NCBI RefSeq assembly: GCF_019469185.1 | Contig: NZ_CP048264.1 | Coordinates: forward strand, 434,001-498,000 | DNA: 64,000 nucleotides | Direction: 5' to 3' | From: Gilliamella sp. ESL0441 | GTDB taxonomy: Bacteria; Pseudomonadota; Gammaproteobacteria; Enterobacterales; Orbaceae | Shown: positions 1 through 10,640 of the stretch, in pieces | Position numbering within the stretch: the first letter of the stretch is position 1 | Layout: the number at the start of each line of letters is the position of its first letter | Program-made: the position numbers and the translations under genes | The notes under the pieces: model-generated | Databases searched by the model: none | The model's input: the letters and a program-made list of their open reading frames with translations, nothing else | Told to the model about the DNA's origin: nothing

Positions 1-257
1 TTTATTCTTTTACCATAAATTTTATTTTGTAGTGCATAAATATTATCATTATAACTAGTTGTATCGACAATCGTTCCTTCCAGATCTAATACTAACGTAC
101 CATATTGTGGAAGGATATCTTTTTTATGTGCGTCTTTAAACAACGCTATACAGCTAAAAATTAAAAGAATAAAAAGTAAAAATATAATGTTAAGAAAGAT
201 TTCTCTAAATAAATTGATAGCTTTCCACACGGATTTAACGACAGATAAAACAGACAT
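1..257 (-). CDS. sppA: Signal peptide peptidase SppA, N-terminal part (gene runs off the window)
   Basis: Reading the minus strand from an ATG at 257 gives an open frame to the window edge (about 85 residues). It starts MSVLSVVKSVWKAINLFREI, continues with one strong membrane anchor (about residues 18-42), then a segment reading LVLDLEGTIVDTT. This matches the start of E. coli SppA: a cytoplasmic basic/aromatic stretch, an anchor, and a LLLDISGVIVD-like strand. SppA is an inner-membrane Ser/Lys protease that degrades cleaved signal peptides in the periplasm. The catalytic residues lie beyond the window and cannot be checked. It is too short to be certain, but the combination of anchor and motif is characteristic. 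Confidence 0.75.
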   Translation of the reverse strand, partial: MSVLSVVKSVWKAINLFREIFLNIIFLLFILLIFSCIALFKDAHKKDILPQYGTLVLDLEGTIVDTTSYNDNIYALQNKIYGKRI

Positions 258-271
258 AATAAATGATCCTT

Positions 272-1105
272 TTATAGTAGTTTATCTAACTTCTTGGCTT
301 CAATATTTCTTTTTTTGAAATATTTTTTATCTTCAAATCGTAAACAAGTTAATTTTCCTCCCCAGCAACAACCTGTATCTAATGCATAGATATTTTCTGG
401 GGTACCCTTACCGTTTAAAGCTGCCCAGTGACCAAAAGCAATACTATATTCAGGCGAGATTTTACTTGGTATTAAAAACCATGGTTTTAGTTTTGCCGGC
501 ACTTGTTCAGGTAATCTTTTATAATAAAAATCCAATCGACCATCTTCATAACAAAAACGCATTCGAGTTAATGCATTTGCCGCAAAACGAAGGCGATCAA
601 ATCCTTGTAAGTTAGTTGACCATTCATCTGGAAAATTACCATACATTTTATCTAAAAAAAGAGGATATGAATCACTCGATAAGATGACGTTTAAATCATA
701 AGCACACTTTTTTAATGTTTCCATATCCCATTGTGGGGTAATACCTGCATGAGTCATAATCAGCTTCAAAGAATCATCAATTTGAACCAATGGTTGCCTA
801 CGTAACCAATTCATTAATTCATCATAATCGTGTGCATTAATAACATCATCTAGATTATCTTTTTTCTTGGGAAGGGTAATACCTGCATAAATAGATAACA
901 AATGAAGATCATGATTTCCTAATACTAACCGGATTTGTTGAGAATTATGTTTAACAAATCTCAACACTTCAAGTGAATTAGAACCTCTTGCGACAAGATC
1001 ACCAGTAAGCCATAATGTATCAGATGATGAAAACTTAGCTTTTTCAAGCAAACGCATAAATTCATCATAACAACCGTGGATATCGCCGACAAGTAGGTTT
1101 GCCAT
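272..1105 (-). CDS. apaH: Bis(5'-nucleosyl)-tetraphosphatase, symmetrical
   Basis: 277 residues from the ATG at 1105, close to E. coli ApaH (280). It hydrolyses Ap4A and related dinucleoside polyphosphates to ADP and also acts on Np4 RNA caps. The calcineurin-like metallophosphatase motifs are present in order: GDIHGCYDE near residue 8, [15 protein letters not shown], then a THAGITPQW segment. The longer frame opening at 1147 is rejected because it adds 14 residues that overlap rsmA. The chosen ATG follows one base after the rsmA stop, with GGAAAG upstream. It is the last gene of the surA-rsmA-apaH series. The usual apaG gene between rsmA and apaH is absent. Confidence 0.97.
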   Translation of the reverse strand: MANLLVGDIHGCYDEFMRLLEKAKFSSSDTLWLTGDLVARGSNSLEVLRFVKHNSQQIRLVLGNHDLHLLSIYAGITLPKKKDNLDDVINAHDYDELMNWLRRQPLVQIDDSLKLIMTHAGITPQWDMETLKKCAYDLNVILSSDSYPLFLDKMYGNFPDEWSTNLQGFDRLRFAANALTRMRFCYEDGRLDFYYKRLPEQVPAKLKPWFLIPSKISPEYSIAFGHWAALNGKGTPENIYALDTGCCWGGKLTCLRFEDKKYFKKRNIEAKKLDKLL

Positions 1106-1106
1106 G

Positions 1107-1907
1107 TTATTCTTTCCAAGAATTAGCCAGAATACAATACTGTTCAACAGTTAAATTTTCAGCACGTAAAGAGGGAGCAATATCTAATGCAACTAATTGC
1201 TCTACAGTGAACATATTACTTAAGCTATTACGAATGGTTTTACGTCTTTGATTAAAAGCTTCAGTTGTTATACGTGAAAGTACTTTAACATCGCTTACCT
1301 TGTAAGGTTTTTCTTGATAAGGGATTAATTTAACTACAGCCGAATCAACTTTAGGTGCAGGTTTAAAAGATGTTGGAGGCACTTCTAAAACAGGTATAAT
1401 TTGGCAATAATATTGTGCCATCACACTTAATCTACCATAATCTTTGCTGTTTGGCGCAGCGACCAAACGAGTTACCACCTCTTTTTGCAACATAAAATGC
1501 ATATCAACAATCTTATTTGCGTATTCAAAAAGATGAAACATTAAAGGCGTGGAAATATTATAAGGTAGATTACCAAATACTCTTAATGGCTTGCCTAACT
1601 CATCGGCAAGTTTATAAAAGTCAAATGTGAGTGCATCTTGCTCTATAATAGTGAGCTTATTATTTAAAAGAGGATTTTGTTTAAGTCTTTCAGCTAAATC
1701 ACGGTCAATTTCGATAACAGTAAGATGATCAAGCTGTTCACTTACAGGTATCGTTAATGCGGCAAGCCCTGGCCCAATTTCAACCAAAGCCTGATCTTTT
1801 GTTGGTTGTATGGCAGAAACGATACTTTCAATAATATAGTCATCATGCAAAAAGTTTTGCCCGAATCTTTTTCGGGCGAAATGTCCTTGGTGAACTCGAT
1901 TATTCAT
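1107..1907 (-). CDS. rsmA: 16S rRNA (adenine1518-N6/adenine1519-N6)-dimethyltransferase
   Basis: 266 residues starting [20 protein letters not shown], nearly identical to the start of E. coli KsgA/RsmA. The frame is open further upstream, but homology fixes the start at 1907. It uses SAM to dimethylate two adjacent adenines in the 3' end hairpin of 16S rRNA during 30S maturation. The SAM-binding loop ([11 protein letters not shown]) and the catalytic GNLPYNIST motif are both intact, as is the C-terminal [12 protein letters not shown] segment. The start codon overlaps the 3' end of surA by 8 bases, so translational coupling is likely. In E. coli pdxA sits between surA and this gene; here it does not. 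Confidence 0.97.
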   Translation of the reverse strand: MNNRVHQGHFARKRFGQNFLHDDYIIESIVSAIQPTKDQALVEIGPGLAALTIPVSEQLDHLTVIEIDRDLAERLKQNPLLNNKLTIIEQDALTFDFYKLADELGKPLRVFGNLPYNISTPLMFHLFEYANKIVDMHFMLQKEVVTRLVAAPNSKDYGRLSVMAQYYCQIIPVLEVPPTSFKPAPKVDSAVVKLIPYQEKPYKVSDVKVLSRITTEAFNQRRKTIRNSLSNMFTVEQLVALDIAPSLRAENLTVEQYCILANSWKE

Positions 1908-3213
1908 TCTTGCCTTCACCTGTAATTCTGATATATGCGTCACCTTTTAATTCTTGCATCCATATTTGTGCTTCTTCAGCAAATTTACGGTTAAATATTA
2001 GGCGATAAGCATGATCTTTTTTAGCTGCTTCGGTTTTATCTGCCATTCGAGTATCAATTAATTGAATTAAATGCCAACCGTAAGCCGATTTGATAGGCTG
2101 ACTGATTTGACCTTTTTTAAGTTTGAGTAATCCATTTTTGAAACCAGGATCAAAACGATCCGGAACATTCCAACCAAGATTACCACCTTTATCGGCTGAA
2201 CCTAAATCTTCGGAGTAAGTTTTAGCTGCTTTTTCAAATGTTGTTTCACCACTCTCAATGGCTTTTCGAATATCCATTAATTTTTGTTTAGCAACTTGGT
2301 CGGTAACTAATACATTTGTTTTAATCAATATATGGCGAGCATCAAACTCTTGAACGGTAATCTTTTTAGGTTTTTCAGTTTTGGTATCTTCTACTTTCAA
2401 AATGTGTAACCCAACACCAGAACGAATTGGACCAATTATACTTCCCTTAGGTGCGCGTATTAAACGTTCTTCAAAAATTGTTGGTAATGTATTAAGTTTT
2501 CGCCACCCCATATTTCCACCTTTCAAAGCGAGATCATCTTTTGAATAGGTAGTAGCAAGTTTGGCAAAATTTTCACCTTGTTTAGCTTGAGCTATGACAT
2601 CTTTTGCTTTTTCAGTTGCTTGATCAACTTGTTCTTTAGATGCTTTTTCCGGAATAGATATCAAAATGTGACTCAATTTTACATCAATATTATTTGTCAT
2701 TTGTTCATTAATATTTTTTGTAAAATTATCCACTTCTTTTTCAGAAATATTAATTCGCTGTCTGACTTCATTCATTCTGATTTGATCAATTAACATATCA
2801 CTATGAATACGTTCACGATAACTCGCATAACTGATTCCCATACTAGACAATTTACTTCGTAATTCATTGAGACTCATACCGTTATCTCTGGCAATTTGGC
2901 TGATAGCATTAGTGACATCTTCATCACTAACCGTAATTTTAGCCACTGCTGCTTTTTGTAAGATTAGATTTTCAATAATCAAACGATCAATAATTTGTTG
3001 TCTAAGGGTTTTATCATCAGGAAGTTTTTGTGAATCAGTACTTGCTTTGATTGTCCTTAACATATCTTGAACATCACTTTCCAAAATGACATTGTTATTG
3101 ACAACGGCAGCAACTTGTTCAAGAACTTTAGGCGCTGCACTTGCTGTCAATGGTGTCAGTAATCCAATACTGATACTTAAGTTTAACGCAATAATTAGTT
3201 TTAATAATTTCAT
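1900..3213 (-). CDS. surA: Periplasmic chaperone and peptidyl-prolyl isomerase SurA
   Basis: 437 residues (E. coli 428). SurA escorts unfolded outer-membrane proteins, including LptD, from Sec to the BAM complex. A Sec signal peptide covers about residues 1-26, ending in TASAAP. It is followed by the chaperone domain ([20 protein letters not shown]) and two parvulin domains at roughly 175-275 and 288-390, recognisable by [10 protein letters not shown]...GGNMGWRK and DARHILIKT...[11 protein letters not shown] short C-terminal helix completes the chaperone module. It lies just downstream of lptD in the same direction (77-base gap) and overlaps rsmA. This conserved order ties LPS transport and OMP folding together. 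Confidence 0.97.
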   Translation of the reverse strand: MKLLKLIIALNLSISIGLLTPLTASAAPKVLEQVAAVVNNNVILESDVQDMLRTIKASTDSQKLPDDKTLRQQIIDRLIIENLILQKAAVAKITVSDEDVTNAISQIARDNGMSLNELRSKLSSMGISYASYRERIHSDMLIDQIRMNEVRQRINISEKEVDNFTKNINEQMTNNIDVKLSHILISIPEKASKEQVDQATEKAKDVIAQAKQGENFAKLATTYSKDDLALKGGNMGWRKLNTLPTIFEERLIRAPKGSIIGPIRSGVGLHILKVEDTKTEKPKKITVQEFDARHILIKTNVLVTDQVAKQKLMDIRKAIESGETTFEKAAKTYSEDLGSADKGGNLGWNVPDRFDPGFKNGLLKLKKGQISQPIKSAYGWHLIQLIDTRMADKTEAAKKDHAYRLIFNRKFAEEAQIWMQELKGDAYIRITGEGKNE

Positions 3214-3290
3214 ATTTATTTAACTCATTTTTTCGCTATAGTTTAATTATTACAGTAATAAATTTGTTTTAAACAGTTTTATTACAATAG

Positions 3291-5651
3291 TTATTCAAAT
3301 GCTGTTACATAAGGTAGTTTACCGAAACTTAACATTTTTGCTTTTGCATCAGTCTTGCGTTCAAAACCAAGTAACTCAAAGTAAATTGAAAATTTGTTTT
3401 CATATTTACTTTTATGACTAAGACTATCCCAATCATTTAATTGTCGACCATATTGAACAGTAACTCCCCAACAACAATCGCTATAGTGTAATCCTACAAA
3501 GCTATCCACCATTTGCCCTAACTTGATATCATGATAATATGAACCAACTGCTGTAATGGTATCTGACAACGGCCAAGTTGTCATAATACCAGCTTGAGAA
3601 ATATCTTGTTTATAGCCATTATAGAATGAATTCTTATCTACAGTATCGATATAGTTATGATTAGCATAACGGTATGACATTTGAACTAATTTATTACTCG
3701 ATGGGCGGTATTCTAAAATAGTATTGGCTAATGATACCGTTTCGAGTCGAGTATCATATTGGATACCGCCTCTAAAGATAACATCATCAGAAATTTGCCA
3801 AAAGTTATCTGCTGCCCAAGTTATACTCCCTGTATCGGAGTTTTTGTCTAATTCTGTATTATCCTCACTCGTTCGTGATTTTGTGAAATAAGTCGTTTGT
3901 CCAATTGAAAAATTGAATCTTTCAACTTTATCATTATCATAGAACCGCGTAGTGACGCCAGTACTAATTTTATTTGTTGAAGGAATTCGGTCTAAACCAC
4001 TATAAGGTTGATCGCGAAATAATCCAATATAATCTGATTGTAGTAAAGTTGAATCGTAATTTAAAATATTCGATTGTTTTCGATAAGGTATATAAATATA
4101 TTTTATACGAGGCTCTAGTGTCTGTGTATAGCCTTTAATTAATGTTGTATCCCGTTCAAAAATAATTTTACCATCAATGGATAATTTTGGTATAAATCGA
4201 TTTACTGTTTTATCCAATTCTTCATATCGATAATCATTACGAGGCACGTCCTGATTATAGTGTGTTGCCATAAAGCCCACTTCAGTAGATAATGACGACC
4301 AAGGATTAGTTAAAGTATAGTTAAGTGTGGGTTCGATATGAGCTCGCCACGTTTTGGGATCTCGTTTTGATTTACTAACAAAGTGAGTAATTTGTGTGTG
4401 ATTTTTAAATTTAAATGGTCCTAAATCATAATTATAATAAGTCATGTCTAACTGTGGTTCAGTTTGATAAAGATTATCTTTCGAATGCACTCGAAATGTT
4501 TGGAAGTTCAACTGACTTAATGTAATATCCCAATTCTCATTGTTAAAACCAACTTGATAAAGCTGCGATAAATAGCCTGCGGTAGAAGATATATAGTCAG
4601 AATCCAAATCAGACAAATAATTATTATCACTTACGCGAGTGGTATCAACTTTTAATCGCCAATTATAATTAATTAATTCATCGTTTTTCCAATAAAATAA
4701 CCAACGATGTTGATTATTTCTGTAATGGTTTGAGTTGAATCCTTTCCGTCTGTCTTTATCATACTTGCTGTCACGTTGTAGCCAATCAAATGCTACTGTA
4801 CCAAGACCAATTTCATTTAAATAACGAAATTCTGTTTTTAATTGAACGCCTCTTTTTTCTAAAATTCTTGGTTTAAAGGTTGCGTCATAATTAGGTGCTA
4901 TATTCCAATAGATTGGTAAAGATAAATCAATGCCATTTTTGTTAGTAAAACTAATATTAGGCATTAATAGCCCTGATCGGCGTTTGTTACCAGTTGGCAA
5001 CTGTATATAAGGCGAATATAAAACAGGAACTTTACCAATACGAAATACTGCATTCCATGCCTCAAGTAACTGTTCTTCATTATCATGAATAACGGTAGAG
5101 CCTTTAATGCTCCAAGTATTATCCTCAACTGGGCAAGATGTAAAACTACCATTTTTTAAAACTACATATCGATTTTGATCTAGTTTTGTTTTTTCTGCAG
5201 TACCACGCCCAAGACGATTCACCAGATGATATTCATTTGATGATATTTCAGTGTCATTGTTATCAATATTGATTGTTGCATAATCACCTTTCATTTCAAT
5301 CAGATTATCTTGATAATCTATATTTCCATTCAATGTAATTATACGATTATTATTTTCTGAATTTATCGTAACTTTATCAGCTCTGACCGAGCGATTTCCC
5401 TGTTCAATTGACACATCACCTTGATAGATAGCGGTGTGTGGATAAATAGCTTCAAAATTGTTAGCTTCAGCATTGATAGGGATAAAGTTAATGTTTCCTT
5501 TTACCAAAGGTCGATTAAACTTTGGTACGTTGGATAGGCATTGTGAATTACTGCTATCAGTTTTAGGTAAACCGATAGCATAACTTACATTGCTATACAA
5601 AGAAAATGTCACAGTTAATGCAATAAGTGAAGGCGTTAATTTTTTCATCAA
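3291..5651 (-). CDS. lptD: LPS-assembly outer membrane protein LptD
   Basis: 786 residues, matching E. coli LptD (784) along its length. With LptE it inserts lipopolysaccharide into the outer leaflet of the outer membrane. A signal peptide (about 1-25) precedes an OstA-type beta-jellyroll (PHTAIYQGDVSIEQGNRSVRA and following) and a large C-terminal beta-barrel. The four structural cysteines are preserved: one near residue 38, one in SFTSCPVED, and an adjacent pair in SDCCWGVT, so the disulfide-controlled maturation known from E. coli should apply. The start could be either of two adjacent ATGs (5651 or 5648). It heads the lptD-surA-rsmA-apaH run. Confidence 0.97.
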   Translation of the reverse strand: MMKKLTPSLIALTVTFSLYSNVSYAIGLPKTDSSNSQCLSNVPKFNRPLVKGNINFIPINAEANNFEAIYPHTAIYQGDVSIEQGNRSVRADKVTINSENNNRIITLNGNIDYQDNLIEMKGDYATINIDNNDTEISSNEYHLVNRLGRGTAEKTKLDQNRYVVLKNGSFTSCPVEDNTWSIKGSTVIHDNEEQLLEAWNAVFRIGKVPVLYSPYIQLPTGNKRRSGLLMPNISFTNKNGIDLSLPIYWNIAPNYDATFKPRILEKRGVQLKTEFRYLNEIGLGTVAFDWLQRDSKYDKDRRKGFNSNHYRNNQHRWLFYWKNDELINYNWRLKVDTTRVSDNNYLSDLDSDYISSTAGYLSQLYQVGFNNENWDITLSQLNFQTFRVHSKDNLYQTEPQLDMTYYNYDLGPFKFKNHTQITHFVSKSKRDPKTWRAHIEPTLNYTLTNPWSSLSTEVGFMATHYNQDVPRNDYRYEELDKTVNRFIPKLSIDGKIIFERDTTLIKGYTQTLEPRIKYIYIPYRKQSNILNYDSTLLQSDYIGLFRDQPYSGLDRIPSTNKISTGVTTRFYDNDKVERFNFSIGQTTYFTKSRTSEDNTELDKNSDTGSITWAADNFWQISDDVIFRGGIQYDTRLETVSLANTILEYRPSSNKLVQMSYRYANHNYIDTVDKNSFYNGYKQDISQAGIMTTWPLSDTITAVGSYYHDIKLGQMVDSFVGLHYSDCCWGVTVQYGRQLNDWDSLSHKSKYENKFSIYFELLGFERKTDAKAKMLSFGKLPYVTAFE

Positions 5652-5722
5652 TGATTAATAATAATTATGATTTTTATGATTAACACATTATAGCGATTAT
5701 TTATAAAAGTGCGAATTAAAAA

Positions 5723-7072
5723 TTAACGTTTGCTTCTACGTTTATATGTTTTACTCAACTGTTTTACCAGTGTTATACGTTTTTCGGGCGATGCAAATTG
5801 AAATTCATCCCACCACTTTGCCAATTCCAGTAATTCACCTTTTTCAATAGATGCTCGCATTTCTAAAAGATCATAAGCAGCACGGAACTTCGGATTTTCT
5901 AATAATGCGAATGCGCGTTTACCCTCACGTTTCTTTAATCGTAACTGTAATCGCCAAATGTCACCCATCACTGATGTAAAGCGCTTAGGTATAGCAATTA
6001 CTCGGCATTGCTCACTGAGAATATCATTGATAGCTATTGAAAAAGCATCGTGAAATTGTAATCCACTTTCAATACATGTCACTTGAGTTTGCTCCATGAG
6101 TGGATACCAGAAAAAGGCAGCAAATAAAAAAGCCGGATTGATTCGTTTATTGTGATTAATACGGTAATCAGTATTTTTGAGCACTTTCTCAATAATTTTT
6201 TCCAGATAACTATTTTGATTAGTTGTCATTAATCGTTCAATAAGCGGGAATAGCTGTTCAAATAGATTATACTTTTTTAAAAGTAAATATGTTGCATAAC
6301 CATTACCTGTTTGCAATAGTTTAAGCGATTCATCAAAAAGCCGAGCAGAAGGTATGTTTTTAAGAAGTGATGCTTGCTTTTTAATGGGATCAGCCGTCGC
6401 AGGATCAATTTCCATACCAAGTTTTGCTGCAAATCGCACAGTTCTTAACATTCTAACGGGATCTTCCCGATATCGAGTTTGTGGGTCACCAATTAATCGG
6501 ATAATCCCGTTTTGCAAATCTTTTAAACCACCGCAATAATCACGTATTGTAAAGTCTTTTACATTGTAATAGAGCGCATTCATGGTAAAGTCTCGACGAA
6601 TTGCATCTTGTTCTATCGTTCCGTATACATTATCCCGCAATAACATACCTGACTGTGAACGCTTAGATATATTATTTTGTTCCATTTGATTATCATGATC
6701 ACCACGGAACGTTGCAACTTCAATAATTTCTTTTCCGAACATAATATGTGCAAGTCTAAAACGTCTTCCAACTAAACGACAATTGCGGAAAATTTTTTGT
6801 ACTTGTTCTGGCGTTGCATTTGTTGCAATATCAAAGTCTTTAGGTTTTTTTCCTAAAAGAAGATCCCGAATACAACCGCCCACCAAATAAGCCTCATAAC
6901 CTTGCTTGTTTAGACGATGAAGTACTTTAAGCGCATTCTCGCTTATATCTTTACGAGAGATATTATGCGCATTTCTTGGAATGGACACATAATGTGATTC
7001 TAAGTTTTTATCATTATGACCAAACATTTTGCGATAAAAGCGGGAAACTTGTTTAAAAATAGTGCACCTCAA
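5723..7072 (-). CDS. pcnB: Poly(A) polymerase I
   Basis: 449 residues. It adds 3' poly(A) tails to RNA, which promotes degradation by the exosome-like degradosome and controls ColE1-type plasmid copy number. It is a class II nucleotidyltransferase: the [20 protein letters not shown] segment (about 62-81) carries the catalytic DxD. The [11 protein letters not shown] and [18 protein letters not shown] motifs follow, then the tail [25 protein letters not shown]. The C-terminus ends in a short basic RRSKR tail, shorter than the E. coli one. The folK gene, its usual partner, is not downstream; lptD follows instead in the same direction. Confidence 0.95.
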   Translation of the reverse strand: MRCTIFKQVSRFYRKMFGHNDKNLESHYVSIPRNAHNISRKDISENALKVLHRLNKQGYEAYLVGGCIRDLLLGKKPKDFDIATNATPEQVQKIFRNCRLVGRRFRLAHIMFGKEIIEVATFRGDHDNQMEQNNISKRSQSGMLLRDNVYGTIEQDAIRRDFTMNALYYNVKDFTIRDYCGGLKDLQNGIIRLIGDPQTRYREDPVRMLRTVRFAAKLGMEIDPATADPIKKQASLLKNIPSARLFDESLKLLQTGNGYATYLLLKKYNLFEQLFPLIERLMTTNQNSYLEKIIEKVLKNTDYRINHNKRINPAFLFAAFFWYPLMEQTQVTCIESGLQFHDAFSIAINDILSEQCRVIAIPKRFTSVMGDIWRLQLRLKKREGKRAFALLENPKFRAAYDLLEMRASIEKGELLELAKWWDEFQFASPEKRITLVKQLSKTYKRRSKR

Positions 7073-7517
7073 AAAGTTTTGATTGAAAATCAGATATAAC
7101 TTTAAAGTATAGCTTAATTAAATTTATCTTTCCATGTTTGCTATTGACAAGAACTATATATTTTTTACCTATATAATATTAAAAACTGATGTTACTATCT
7201 AATTATCTAAATCATTTTTTAAAGACAATTATCAAAAATAGCATTTATTTATATAGTACAATATAGTAATATCATTCCATCAAAACAGCATGTTATATTT
7301 CTTTTTAATCTATGTAATATCATGGAATTGATTATAATTTTTTAAACTTATACTTAAATTTTGTTGAGTTAATTGTAGGGAAACAATAATTTCCACCAAA
7401 AGACAAAACGTTAAAAACCACTTTCAAAAAATTTTTTACCGTTGATTCTAACACTGCAATTAAGTACCCAAAAACACTTGAGTATATACAATTAACGGAT
7501 AACTTATCGGGGGCATT
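7073..7517. other. Gene-free divergent region between pcnB and oxyR
   Basis: 445 bases of very AT-rich DNA between divergent genes. I see no open frame of useful length and no RNA gene. It must carry the pcnB and oxyR promoters. A TTGACA at 7144-7149 and a TATAAT at 7172-7177 are present, but the 22-base gap is too long for a standard sigma-70 promoter, so I do not call one. oxyR has a strong G-rich ribosome binding site just before its ATG. Confidence 0.6.
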
Positions 7518-8444
7518 ATGAATATTCGTGATTTAGAATATTTTGTTTCGTTAGCTGAATTTCGCCATTTTCGTAAAGCAGCTGATGCTTGTAATGTAAG
7601 TCAACCAACCTTAAGTGGACAAATCAGAAAATTAGAAGATGAACTTGGTGTAATGCTATTAGAGCGTACTAGTCGCAAAGTATTATTTACTCAAACTGGT
7701 ATGATGTTAGTAGAACAAGCCAAAGAAATTCTAAGAAATATTCAAATTTTAAAAGAAATGGCGAGTCGGCAAGGTGAAGAGATGTCTGGGCCAATGCATA
7801 TCGGCTTGATACCAACTATCGCACCTTACTTATTACCTCATGTTATTACAGTGTTGCATGAATCATTCCCACAATTAGAACTCTATTTACATGAAGCACA
7901 AACAGCGAGTATTGTAGCTCAACTTGAAAGTGGCAAACTTGATTGTGCAATAGTTGCTCAAGTGAAAGAAACAGCTCAATTTATTGAATTACCTTTATTT
8001 GATGAGCCGATGTTTTTAGCTGTTCCCACTATAAGTGAGTTAGCGAATCAAAAAACGATCAAATTGTCAGATTTGAAAGGACAAAAATTTTTAATGTTAG
8101 AAGATGGTCACTGTTTACGTGAACATGCAATGGGCTATTGTTTCCAAGTTGGTATTGATGAAGATAAACAATTCAAAGCTACCAGTCTTGAAACATTACG
8201 TAGCATGATTTCTGCTGGTCGTGGCATTACCTTATTCCCAGAGTTAGCAGCACCAAATGAGCGAACTCGTGATAATATTTGTTATATACCTTGTACTGAT
8301 CCTGTACCTTCACGAAGTATTGAGCTAATTTATCGACCTGGTTCTCCATTACGTTCTCGTTATGAAACCATAGCTAAAACAATTCGCGATCATATGCCTA
8401 AAGTATTTGCCGAAAAAGAAAAATTACTTAACGTGATGAATTGA
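7518..8444 (+). CDS. oxyR: Hydrogen peroxide-sensing LysR-type regulator OxyR
   Basis: 308 residues. The N-terminal helix-turn-helix (EFRHFRKAADACNVSQPTLSGQIRKLE) is of LysR type, followed by the regulatory domain. The redox-active pair falls exactly where E. coli has it, Cys199 (GHCLRE) and Cys208 (GYCFQ), so disulfide activation by peroxide should be conserved. In E. coli it activates katG, ahpCF and dps. A G-rich ribosome binding site precedes the ATG. fabR follows 41 bases downstream in the same direction. The E. coli chromosome also has oxyR and fabR close together, but with the soluble transhydrogenase gene sthA beside them. Confidence 0.97.
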   Translation: MNIRDLEYFVSLAEFRHFRKAADACNVSQPTLSGQIRKLEDELGVMLLERTSRKVLFTQTGMMLVEQAKEILRNIQILKEMASRQGEEMSGPMHIGLIPTIAPYLLPHVITVLHESFPQLELYLHEAQTASIVAQLESGKLDCAIVAQVKETAQFIELPLFDEPMFLAVPTISELANQKTIKLSDLKGQKFLMLEDGHCLREHAMGYCFQVGIDEDKQFKATSLETLRSMISAGRGITLFPELAAPNERTRDNICYIPCTDPVPSRSIELIYRPGSPLRSRYETIAKTIRDHMPKVFAEKEKLLNVMN

Positions 8445-8485
8445 TTTATAACGAATGAATTTATTAAAAAACATTAAAAATTGAA

Positions 8486-9130
8486 ATGAAAAATAGCAAA
8501 TCTGGTGGCGTTCGTGCAAAACAAAAAGAGAAAACTCGCCGTAGCTTAATCGATGCAGCATTCAACCAACTAAATGCAGAACAAGGTTTTGCAAGTTTAA
8601 GTTTACGTGAAGTTGCTCGTGAAGCAGGAATAGCAGCGACCTCTTTTTATCGCCATTTTCGAGATATGGATGAATTAGGTTTAGCGATGGTTGACGAAAG
8701 TGGATTGACACTTCGTCAATTGTTACGTCAAGCTCGAAAACGTATTGAAAAAGGGGGGAGTGTATTACGCACCTCTGTCACAACCTTCATTGAATTTATT
8801 GATAAAAATCCGAAAGTTTTTTTATTACTATTACGTGAAAAAGCAGGAACCTCATCAGCTTTTCGCTCCGCTATTGCTCGCGAAATACAACACTTTATTG
8901 TTGAACTGGTTGACTATCTCGATCATGCTAATAAAATGCCTCATTACTATAATGAAGCTCAGGCAGAAGCAATGGTCACCATTGCTTTTAATGCAGGTGC
9001 TGAAGCTATTGATTTTGACATCGTTCAACGTCAAGAACTTATCGAAGATCTGATATTTCAACTTCGTATGGTTTCGCGTGGTGCCTATTACCTTTATCAT
9101 AAAGAACAAAGTAAACAAGAAAATCGCTAA
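8486..9130 (+). CDS. fabR: Unsaturated fatty acid biosynthesis repressor FabR (TetR family)
   Basis: 214 residues. The N-terminal TetR helix-turn-helix ([27 protein letters not shown], about 42-67) and the following helical effector domain match FabR of E. coli. In E. coli it represses fabB and fabA in response to the saturated/unsaturated acyl-CoA or acyl-ACP ratio, tuning membrane fluidity. Neither target is in this window. The gene probably shares a transcript with oxyR. Its 3' end faces the pntAB operon, separated by a hairpin at 9177-9198. Confidence 0.93.
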   Translation: MKNSKSGGVRAKQKEKTRRSLIDAAFNQLNAEQGFASLSLREVAREAGIAATSFYRHFRDMDELGLAMVDESGLTLRQLLRQARKRIEKGGSVLRTSVTTFIEFIDKNPKVFLLLLREKAGTSSAFRSAIAREIQHFIVELVDYLDHANKMPHYYNEAQAEAMVTIAFNAGAEAIDFDIVQRQELIEDLIFQLRMVSRGAYYLYHKEQSKQENR

Positions 9131-9176
9131 TTCAATCTTTTAATTTAATAAATACCTATAATTTTGTTATAAAAAA

Positions 9177-9198
9177 AACTGCGGTCTAAACCGCAGTT
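9177..9198 (-). terminator. Rho-independent terminator of pntAB
   Basis: A perfect 9-bp inverted repeat, AACTGCGGT / ACCGCAGTT, with loop CTAA. Read on the minus strand it is followed by a run of eight T, so it terminates the pntAB transcript. It lacks a T-run on the plus side, so it is a weak terminator at best for fabR. Confidence 0.85.
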
Positions 9199-9224
9199 AA
9201 ATAAAATGATTTAATCAACAACTA

Positions 9225-10625
9225 CTACAGATTTTGTAATACTTTTTCAACACTATCTTTTGCATCACCAAATAACATATAGCTATTTTCTTTAAAGAAT
9301 AGTGGATTTTGTACTCCAGCATAACCCGTATTCATTGAGCGTTTAGAAATAATCACTGTTTTTGCTTTCCAAACTTCAAGAACTGGCATACCTGCGATAG
9401 GGCTATTTGGATCTTCTTCAGCAGCTGGGTTAACCGTATCGTTAGCACCAATTACCCAAACAACATCTGTATCAGGGAAGTCATCATTGATTTCATCCAT
9501 TTCTAATACAATATCGTAAGGTACTTTGGCTTCGGCTAATAACACATTCATGTGACCTGGTAAACGTCCTGCAACTGGATGAATACCAAAACGGACTTCT
9601 ATACCCATACCACGAAGTTTTTCAGTAATATTGCTTACCGCACCTTGTGCTTGAGCAACTGCCATACCATAACCTGGTACGATAATTACTGAACGGGCTT
9701 CTTTCAAAGTTTGAGCAACTTCAGCCGGTTGCATTTCACGATATTCACCTTGTTCTTCATCAGAAGCATTCGCAGTGCTACCGTCAGTACCAAAACCGCC
9801 TGCAATAACACTAATAAATGAGCGATTCATCGCTTTACACATGATATATGAAAGAATTGCACCAGAAGAACCGACTAAAGCACCGGTAACAATTAGTAAG
9901 TCATTACTTAACATAAATCCAGCAGCTGCGGCAGCCCAACCCGAATAGGAATTCAGCATTGAAATAACCACAGGCATATCTGCACCACCAATAGATGCTA
10001 CCAAATGGAAACCAAATACGAATGCAATAATTGTCATGGCAAGTAAGCAGACAAGCGCTCCCGTTCCTGTTTTTACATCAATAAAGGTAAACATCAGGAT
10101 AATTGAAACAACGATCGCAGCTAAATTCCAATAGTGTTTATTCGGAATTGATAATGGTTTAGAGCTAATGCGTCCATTTAATTTGCCAAATGCAACAATG
10201 GAACCTGAGAAAGTCACTGCACCGATAAAGACACCGATAAAAATCTCGACCAAATGGACGGTCAGTTCACTACCATGGTATATCTGTGTTGAATTGTTTA
10301 AATCTAAAAAGCTATTTAAACCAACTAGTACAGCAGCCATCCCGACAAAGCTATGAAGTAACGCTACCAATTCTGGCATTTGAGTCATTTCGACCTTTTT
10401 AGCTAAGTATAAACCAATCGCAGCACCAAGTATCATGGCTATGATGATCCAATGGAATCCACCTTTAATACTTGCAACGGCAGCAACAAGTGCAATGCCC
10501 ATACCGATCATACCGTAAATATTGCCTGATTTTGCTGACTCTTGATTGGAGAGTCCACGTAGACTAAATATAAAAAGTAATGCAGCAATCACATAGGCTG
10601 CTTGAATAAATCCATTACTGAACAT
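9225..10625 (-). CDS. pntB: NAD(P) transhydrogenase subunit beta
   Basis: 466 residues (E. coli 462). PntB forms the membrane channel and the NADP(H)-binding dIII domain of the proton-translocating transhydrogenase, which drives NADPH formation with the proton gradient. About nine hydrophobic helices fill residues 5-265. The C-terminal domain has the NADP-binding [12 protein letters not shown] segment and motifs [18 protein letters not shown] and ANDTVNPAA. It follows pntA by 15 bases in the same operon and ends at a strong terminator. Its position beside oxyR-fabR is where E. coli carries the soluble enzyme SthA. Confidence 0.97.
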   Translation of the reverse strand: MFSNGFIQAAYVIAALLFIFSLRGLSNQESAKSGNIYGMIGMGIALVAAVASIKGGFHWIIIAMILGAAIGLYLAKKVEMTQMPELVALLHSFVGMAAVLVGLNSFLDLNNSTQIYHGSELTVHLVEIFIGVFIGAVTFSGSIVAFGKLNGRISSKPLSIPNKHYWNLAAIVVSIILMFTFIDVKTGTGALVCLLAMTIIAFVFGFHLVASIGGADMPVVISMLNSYSGWAAAAAGFMLSNDLLIVTGALVGSSGAILSYIMCKAMNRSFISVIAGGFGTDGSTANASDEEQGEYREMQPAEVAQTLKEARSVIIVPGYGMAVAQAQGAVSNITEKLRGMGIEVRFGIHPVAGRLPGHMNVLLAEAKVPYDIVLEMDEINDDFPDTDVVWVIGANDTVNPAAEEDPNSPIAGMPVLEVWKAKTVIISKRSMNTGYAGVQNPLFFKENSYMLFGDAKDSVEKVLQNL

Positions 10626-10640
10626 TATTGATACTCCCCT

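Noticed and set aside
7144..7177. TTGACA and TATAAT upstream of oxyR as a sigma-70 promoter
   Set aside because: The spacing is 22 bases, too long for a normal promoter, and AT-rich DNA gives TATAAT by chance.
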